Origin: an uncultured Bacteroidota bacterium
GTDB taxonomy: Bacteria > Bacteroidota > Bacteroidia > Flavobacteriales > UBA7312
Reading direction: 5' to 3'
Length of the DNA: 46,659 nt
NCBI GenBank assembly: GCA_902580855.1
Contig: CACHMF010000011.1
Span: forward strand, 1 to 46,659
The notes beneath the pieces are model-generated. The model had not been told where the DNA came from, ran no database searches, and saw only the letters and a program-made list of their open reading frames with translations. Within the stretch, counting starts at the first letter, position 1. The number at the start of each line of letters is the position of its first letter. Shown here in pieces: positions 42,895 through 46,659 of this stretch. Made by a program: the position numbers and the translations under genes.

Positions 42895-45158
42895 TATTGC
42901 ACGAATAGGATTTTAGCAACATTGGTTTCCGTACCAAAAGAATTACTGCTAAAGATTAGATATACACCTGTATTCACACGCACACCGTAACCGTTTTTAC
43001 CATCCCAGACAGCTTGTCCGCCTAAGGCTGTAGTTTCATACACTAGTGTTCCGTTAAGATCAGTGATCTTCACATCAGCATCTTCTACAAGACCCTTAAT
43101 AGCTATAAATCCGTTAAATTCTGGGCGCACTGGGTTAGGGTAAACGCTTACATTTTTATGTGTCTCGTGCCCGTGTGTTGCATCCGATAAATAAGAAATT
43201 AACCCCTTACTTGTACCAATAAACACCTCTCCTGTTTGATGGTTTAAATCAATATCAGTGATTGTATTGGAGAATAGCGGACTATTTTCTTTTGTGAAGT
43301 GATGAATTTGTTCTGTTCCGTTCGGAGAAACCAAAAACACACCTGCATTTTGTGTGCCGAGCCACTTTCTGTTTGCCCCATCTACAGCAATAGCTGTTAC
43401 TGTTTCATTAGCAAGTAAATATTCCACATACCCATCGATTTCTACTAAAATTTGCTGTGCATCAAAATCATATCCAGAAAACACATTTTCAGGACTGTAA
43501 AACACAGCGATTCCTTTATTGGTCCCAACCCAAACTTCACCATCTCTATCTTTTGCTAAAGAGTAAACACTGGTTGAGGGTAGGTTTCCGGTGCCCAAAC
43601 CGCTATTTACAATTCTGTCTTTATCGTCTTGTGCGTTCTCTATAGTGTTGTTGTCGTTGTAAACAACCAAACCAATACCTCCGGGAACTATCACCCATTT
43701 TTGACCAAGATCATCAATTACAATATCTCCTAAATGTGTATTAGTGGTGTTTGTGCTTGTAAACATAAAAGAGTGCCAATCACCATTGTTTTTGCGCACA
43801 AAGAGTGGATTATTTACTTGAGAGTTAGCCCCCCATAAATTTCCTTCATTATCAAACGTGATTGATTTTACTCGAATCCATCCATATGTCCCAGAGCTGG
43901 TGTCGGTGTTGAGCGTTGCTAAATGACCGCTCGTGTTTAAGTGATTATATTGTGCTGTCTTTTCAAAACGTGTGTTTTCGTCTGACCAACTAAGTTGTAT
44001 CAAACCATCATTCCAGGTAGCTAAAAAGATATCATTGCTGTTGTATGGACTTGAAGTAACATCTACTACATCTTTGGTTTCTAAATAAGCGTCTGATAAT
44101 TTTGTCCACGTGTGGTAGTCGCTCCAAAAAACACCCTCTTTTACATTTGCGTTATTCCAAGAATCAATTCCTCCAGTAGCTACCCAAAAATGCTCGTTGT
44201 TTACATCAATTGAAAAAACATCACTAGTTACAGGTCCCGCTGGATAGAATTGTTCCCAATCTAAAGATACATTTTTTACTAGTCCGCTGGCATTATCTGC
44301 AAACCACGCGGTGTCTCCCGAGGTAAATATATCGCTTACATAACGGATCAGATCGTTACTGTATTTTTCGGTTACTCCCTTTTCATTTACTAGATACCCT
44401 TTGCTAGGTGAAAGCAAAAACAGTCCACTTGATGTTGTTTCTAAAAACGAACGAGTGTTGATTGGACAAATAGGTTTTTTTGCACCATACACATGTAAAG
44501 AATCCTCTGTAGTGTAGAACAGTCCTGACTGATCAGAGGCAAGGTCCTTTACTTTAAAGGAGTTTCCATGAGCTATCCAACTGTGAAAGTCGGACAAATT
44601 ATCTTTAGTTGAAGCCTTATACAAACCCGAATCAGTGGCGGCAAATAAGCTATCATTGTAAAATGCTAAGTTGTTAACACCAAGGTTACCAGCAGCATTA
44701 AGTATAAATGTGTTGCTTATCTCTTTTTCATTTAGGTTTATTTCGATAATTCCAAAAGCACATGATAAATAGGCGAGTTCCTGCTGAAAAAAAATGGCAT
44801 TTATGCGTTTATTGCCAAGTATATTCTCGTTTTTTAAATGAGGAATATTGTGTATAATATTTCCATCCAGCAAATCTATGTTCCCATTAGTGTAGCCTAC
44901 AACAGCGCATGATTCATTACTATTTAACGAAGAAATCCCTACATCGCTAAGCCCTTGAACCTTGCTTAACCTTTCCAGTTTATTGTCTTTTTTGTTAGCA
45001 ATAAAAAGAGCGTTTTCTGTAGCAACTAAAAGTTGTCGATTTTGTTCACACAAAGCAATAGCGTTTTTATAGGGCAGGTAGTCTTTCCAAGTACCAATCA
45101 TTTGCCCGGAGGCAGTCATAACAATACATAGGAAAACAAACAATAATATTTTTTTCAT
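42894..45158 (-). CDS. porZ: T9SS surface protein PorZ
   Basis: A protein of about 754 residues from the ATG at 45158 (MKKILLFVFLCIVMTASGQ signal peptide; the upstream start at 45188 adds an unlikely tail). It opens with GTWKDYLPYKNAIALCEQ, typical of PorZ. Many propeller blades follow (about 25-660), such as GEVWVGTNKGIAVF, KWLGTQNAGVFLV and GEVFIGTSKGLISY, in two seven-bladed-like arrays. A C-terminal T9SS domain (672-754, starting VYPNPVRPEF) closes it. In known systems PorZ is part of the attachment complex that passes anionic LPS to cargo. It is first gene of the porZ-recO-receptor operon. Confidence 0.9.
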   Translation of the reverse strand: MKKILLFVFLCIVMTASGQMIGTWKDYLPYKNAIALCEQNRQLLVATENALFIANKKDNKLERLSKVQGLSDVGISSLNSNESCAVVGYTNGNIDLLDGNIIHNIPHLKNENILGNKRINAIFFQQELAYLSCAFGIIEINLNEKEISNTFILNAAGNLGVNNLAFYNDSLFAATDSGLYKASTKDNLSDFHSWIAHGNSFKVKDLASDQSGLFYTTEDSLHVYGAKKPICPINTRSFLETTSSGLFLLSPSKGYLVNEKGVTEKYSNDLIRYVSDIFTSGDTAWFADNASGLVKNVSLDWEQFYPAGPVTSDVFSIDVNNEHFWVATGGIDSWNNANVKEGVFWSDYHTWTKLSDAYLETKDVVDVTSSPYNSNDIFLATWNDGLIQLSWSDENTRFEKTAQYNHLNTSGHLATLNTDTSSGTYGWIRVKSITFDNEGNLWGANSQVNNPLFVRKNNGDWHSFMFTSTNTTNTHLGDIVIDDLGQKWVIVPGGIGLVVYNDNNTIENAQDDKDRIVNSGLGTGNLPSTSVYSLAKDRDGEVWVGTNKGIAVFYSPENVFSGYDFDAQQILVEIDGYVEYLLANETVTAIAVDGANRKWLGTQNAGVFLVSPNGTEQIHHFTKENSPLFSNTITDIDLNHQTGEVFIGTSKGLISYLSDATHGHETHKNVSVYPNPVRPEFNGFIAIKGLVEDADVKITDLNGTLVYETTALGGQAVWDGKNGYGVRVNTGVYLIFSSNSFGTETNVAKILFVQ

Positions 45159-45185
45159 TACCACAAAGAAACAACTTATACCAAA

Positions 45186-45193
45186 CAAATTTA
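45186..45193 (-). promoter_or_regulatory. -7 promoter box of the porZ operon
   Basis: TAAATTTG on the minus strand matches TAnnTTTG, 27 nt upstream of the chosen porZ ATG. Confidence 0.5.
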
Positions 45194-45279
45194 AAACAAA
45201 CTTATTGTAAAGATTGATTGTTTGATGAGGTCTTTCACCCCCATGACATGCCCTGATACTTGCAAATTAATATTATCTT

Positions 45280-45302
45280 ATATGCGGCATATGTTAATAT
45301 GC
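45280..45302. repeat. Three ATATGC/GCATAT half-sites
   Basis: ATATGC-G-GCATAT-GTTA-ATATGC holds two overlapping perfect inverted repeats (6-bp arms). It lies in the 252-bp gap between the chosen porZ start and the methyltransferase stop and may be an operator or a small hairpin. Confidence 0.4.
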
Positions 45303-45333
45303 AGAAAATCAGCTAGTTAAACACTTTTTGATA

Positions 45334-45402
45334 TTAAGGCTTCTAGCGAAAAAACTTTCGTTGTGAAGGGGTGTCAACCACAGAGATGCGTAATAGCCTT
45401 AA
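45334..45402. other. Possible structured element downstream of the methyltransferase gene
   Basis: TTAAGGCT (45334-45341) and AGCCTTAA (45395-45402) form an 8-bp closing stem. It encloses a hairpin, CGAAA (45347-45351) with TTTCG (45356-45360), and a weak TGTG/CACA stem. Its position fits a 3' processing element of the methyltransferase mRNA or a small RNA. No typical T-run is seen. Confidence 0.3.
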
Positions 45403-45410
45403 AAAAGCTC

Positions 45411-46295
45411 CTATGGCCTTTTATGCCGAATAATGAAGATTTGACTTGAAAACTCTTGATTTCCGAAAAACGCACGTAAATTTGAAAAGAGTCCAATCAT
45501 TGCTCCCTTGAACATTTTTTTTTGTCCGCTTTTAATTTTTTCGCTTAAAATAGAAACGTAAAAAGAGTCAAACCACATAGGTTTGATTTCAGTAATTACT
45601 AAATTATGTTGACTTAAAAGAATGTTCATGCTGTCTTTGTTGAAATGATATAGGTGTCTAGGCACATCATAAGCGGCCCAACTATCTTCGTAATACTTGG
45701 CGTCCCATGACTTATGGTTTGGAACCGCTATTAGAAGCTCCCCCTCATTTTTTAACCAACTTTTAATTCTCCCAATAGATTCATAAAGGTTTGGTATATG
45801 TTCTAATACATGCCACAACATAATTCTATCTATACTATTCTCGTCAAGCCTAACCCTCTCGCTTGTCTCGACAAGTTCTAGCTTGTGGTTTTCATAGGCT
45901 AGTTTACGAGCTTTTTCTTCAGGCTCAACACCTATACATTTCCATCCTTTTTCACGACAAGCTGCTAATAACTCCCCTGTTCCAGACCCAAACTCTAAAA
46001 CCACGCCGGTTTTTTTTCCTAATAATTTTACTTTTTGTTTTAAGGTTATAGATCTGACAAGTTTATATAATTTATTAAATAATCCTTTGTTAGAATTAGT
46101 GTGAGAAATATATTCATCTGACTGATAATATTTCCCAAGGTCTTCCTTATTTGGCGTGTTGTTGGTGAAAAGAAAAGTGCACTCTTCGCACTTGTATACA
46201 GGAAATGTTTCACGTGAAACAGTATTGTCCATACAATCAAAGCGCAAAAAAATTTTTTCTGATTGACAAACAGGGCATTTTTTAATAGTGTTCAT
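45411..46295 (-). CDS. Class I SAM-dependent methyltransferase with N-terminal zinc ribbon
   Basis: A 294-residue protein. A small four-cysteine zinc ribbon (CPVC at C7/C10, CEEC at C36/C39) precedes a Rossmann-type methyltransferase domain of the Methyltransf_23 type. SAM-binding motif I is VLEFGSGTGELL (99-110), then the acidic GVEPEEKA and the WHVLEHIPN motif. Zinc-ribbon methyltransferases of this kind often modify sugars or lipid-linked intermediates, but no substrate is implied here. Cytoplasmic. It lies 24 bp after mnmG, probably co-transcribed. A perfect parS site is embedded in codons for VSRETF (about residues 26-31). Confidence 0.87.
   Translation of the reverse strand: MNTIKKCPVCQSEKIFLRFDCMDNTVSRETFPVYKCEECTFLFTNNTPNKEDLGKYYQSDEYISHTNSNKGLFNKLYKLVRSITLKQKVKLLGKKTGVVLEFGSGTGELLAACREKGWKCIGVEPEEKARKLAYENHKLELVETSERVRLDENSIDRIMLWHVLEHIPNLYESIGRIKSWLKNEGELLIAVPNHKSWDAKYYEDSWAAYDVPRHLYHFNKDSMNILLSQHNLVITEIKPMWFDSFYVSILSEKIKSGQKKMFKGAMIGLFSNLRAFFGNQEFSSQIFIIRHKRP
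46206..46221. promoter_or_regulatory. parS site 1 (ParB-binding centromere), perfect
   Basis: TGTTTCACGTGAAACA is a perfect 16-bp palindrome and matches the bacterial chromosomal parS consensus TGTTNCACGTGAAACA exactly. It lies inside the methyltransferase coding sequence. Confidence 0.88.
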
Positions 46296-46303
46296 TTTTC
46301 GAT

Positions 46304-46319
46304 TGTTTCACGTGGAACA
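46304..46319. promoter_or_regulatory. parS site 2 (one-base variant)
   Basis: TGTTTCACGTGGAACA; its reverse complement TGTTCCACGTGAAACA also fits the parS consensus. It lies in the 24-bp gap between the methyltransferase start and the mnmG stop, 98 bp from site 1. Confidence 0.85.
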
Positions 46320-46659
46320 TTAGCGCCCCATGTAGACAAGAAGTATGTTAATATCAGAAGGAGAAACGCCGCTTATTCTAGATGCTTGGCCAATAGATTC
46401 TGGCTGTATGGCGCTTAGTTTTTCTCTGGATTCAGAAGAGATGGCCCCTAGCTTACTGTAGTTAAAGTTTTCAGGAATTTTGATTCCTTCTAGCTTGTTT
46501 ATTTTTTGAACGGTCTCCTCTTCTCTTGCAATATATCCGTTGTATTTGATTTTAATTTCAGCCTGTTCAACAGCTTCTTGTTCAAATTTACTTAGCCTTA
46601 TTTTCACGGAATTAATTTTTAAAAAGTCTTTAATCTTAATTTGCGGCCTGCTTAATATT
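46320..46659 (-). CDS. mnmG: tRNA uridine-5-carboxymethylaminomethyl modification enzyme MnmG, C-terminal part
   Basis: This is the last 112 codons of a gene that continues beyond the right edge. The open frame runs past the internal GTG at 46607 to the window end, reading SRPQIKIKDFLKINS before it, so 46607 is not the start. The C-terminal block VEQAEIKIKYNGYIAREEE, then GAISSESREKLSAIQPESIGQASRISGVSPSDINILLVYMGR, is diagnostic of MnmG (GidA). With MnmE, this FAD enzyme makes the cmnm5 group at U34 of several tRNAs. The C-terminal region binds tRNA and MnmE. The gene is often close to the replication origin, in line with the parS sites next to it. Confidence 0.95.
   Translation of the reverse strand, partial: ILSRPQIKIKDFLKINSVKIRLSKFEQEAVEQAEIKIKYNGYIAREEETVQKINKLEGIKIPENFNYSKLGAISSESREKLSAIQPESIGQASRISGVSPSDINILLVYMGR

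Noticed and set aside
1-46659. CRISPR arrays, insertion sequences, prophage or integrative elements
   Set aside because: No regularly spaced repeats, transposase or integrase motifs, or terminal repeats were found. The tRNA-Asn shows no duplicated 3' end that would mark an attachment site.

Overview
The window looks like a chromosomal segment of a Bacteroidota bacterium, most like Flavobacteriia and relatives. The grounds are low GC, type IX secretion (T9SS) components (PorW/SprE, PorZ), secreted proteins with T9SS C-terminal sorting domains, Bacteroidota families (DUF4292, DUF4837, DUF5777, GH3-like ligase), and repeated use of the Bacteroidota -7 promoter motif TAnnTTTG with few Shine-Dalgarno sequences. 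I see no insertion sequence, prophage, CRISPR array or pseudogene. Almost all of the DNA is core genome.

Layout. 1-4.5 kb: the end of rnhA, an M1 aminopeptidase, a biotin carrier protein, a PfkB-family kinase, tRNA-Asn and a tiny basic lipoprotein. 4.5-8.6 kb: rnr, then a 423-bp AT-rich gap with a repeated motif, then rpiB and a secreted M28 peptidase. 8.6-14.2 kb (minus strand): the most unusual block, with a periplasmic cytochrome c, a DUF5777 beta-barrel, a haem-binding lipoprotein, a T9SS-exported lysyl-oxidase-like protein with its cofactor residues intact, and a propeller protein. 14.2-20.7 kb (minus): an antiquitin-type aldehyde dehydrogenase, then the overlapping operon M23 peptidase - GH3 ligase - dxr - rseP.

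20.7-29.4 kb (plus): porW, a bactofilin, an AtpZ-like protein, a four-helix membrane protein, then atpB-E-F-H-A-G, with a strong hairpin between atpE and atpF and no beta or epsilon gene. 29.5-40.1 kb (plus): enoyl-CoA hydratase, then flippase - dut - TPR protein - DUF4292 lipoprotein - EnvC-like factor, tatA, gatA, a LysM lytic transglycosylase and a DUF4837 lipoprotein. 40.1-46.66 kb (minus): the operon porZ - recO - TonB-dependent receptor, a SAM methyltransferase and the 3' end of mnmG.

Common themes are building and secreting across the cell envelope (T9SS, Tat, RseP, peptidoglycan enzymes, lipoproteins), energy conversion (ATP synthase, cytochromes) and RNA metabolism. Two close matches to the ParB-binding site parS lie 98 bp apart beside mnmG, one of them perfect and inside a coding sequence. 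They suggest that the right edge of the window is close to the replication origin.
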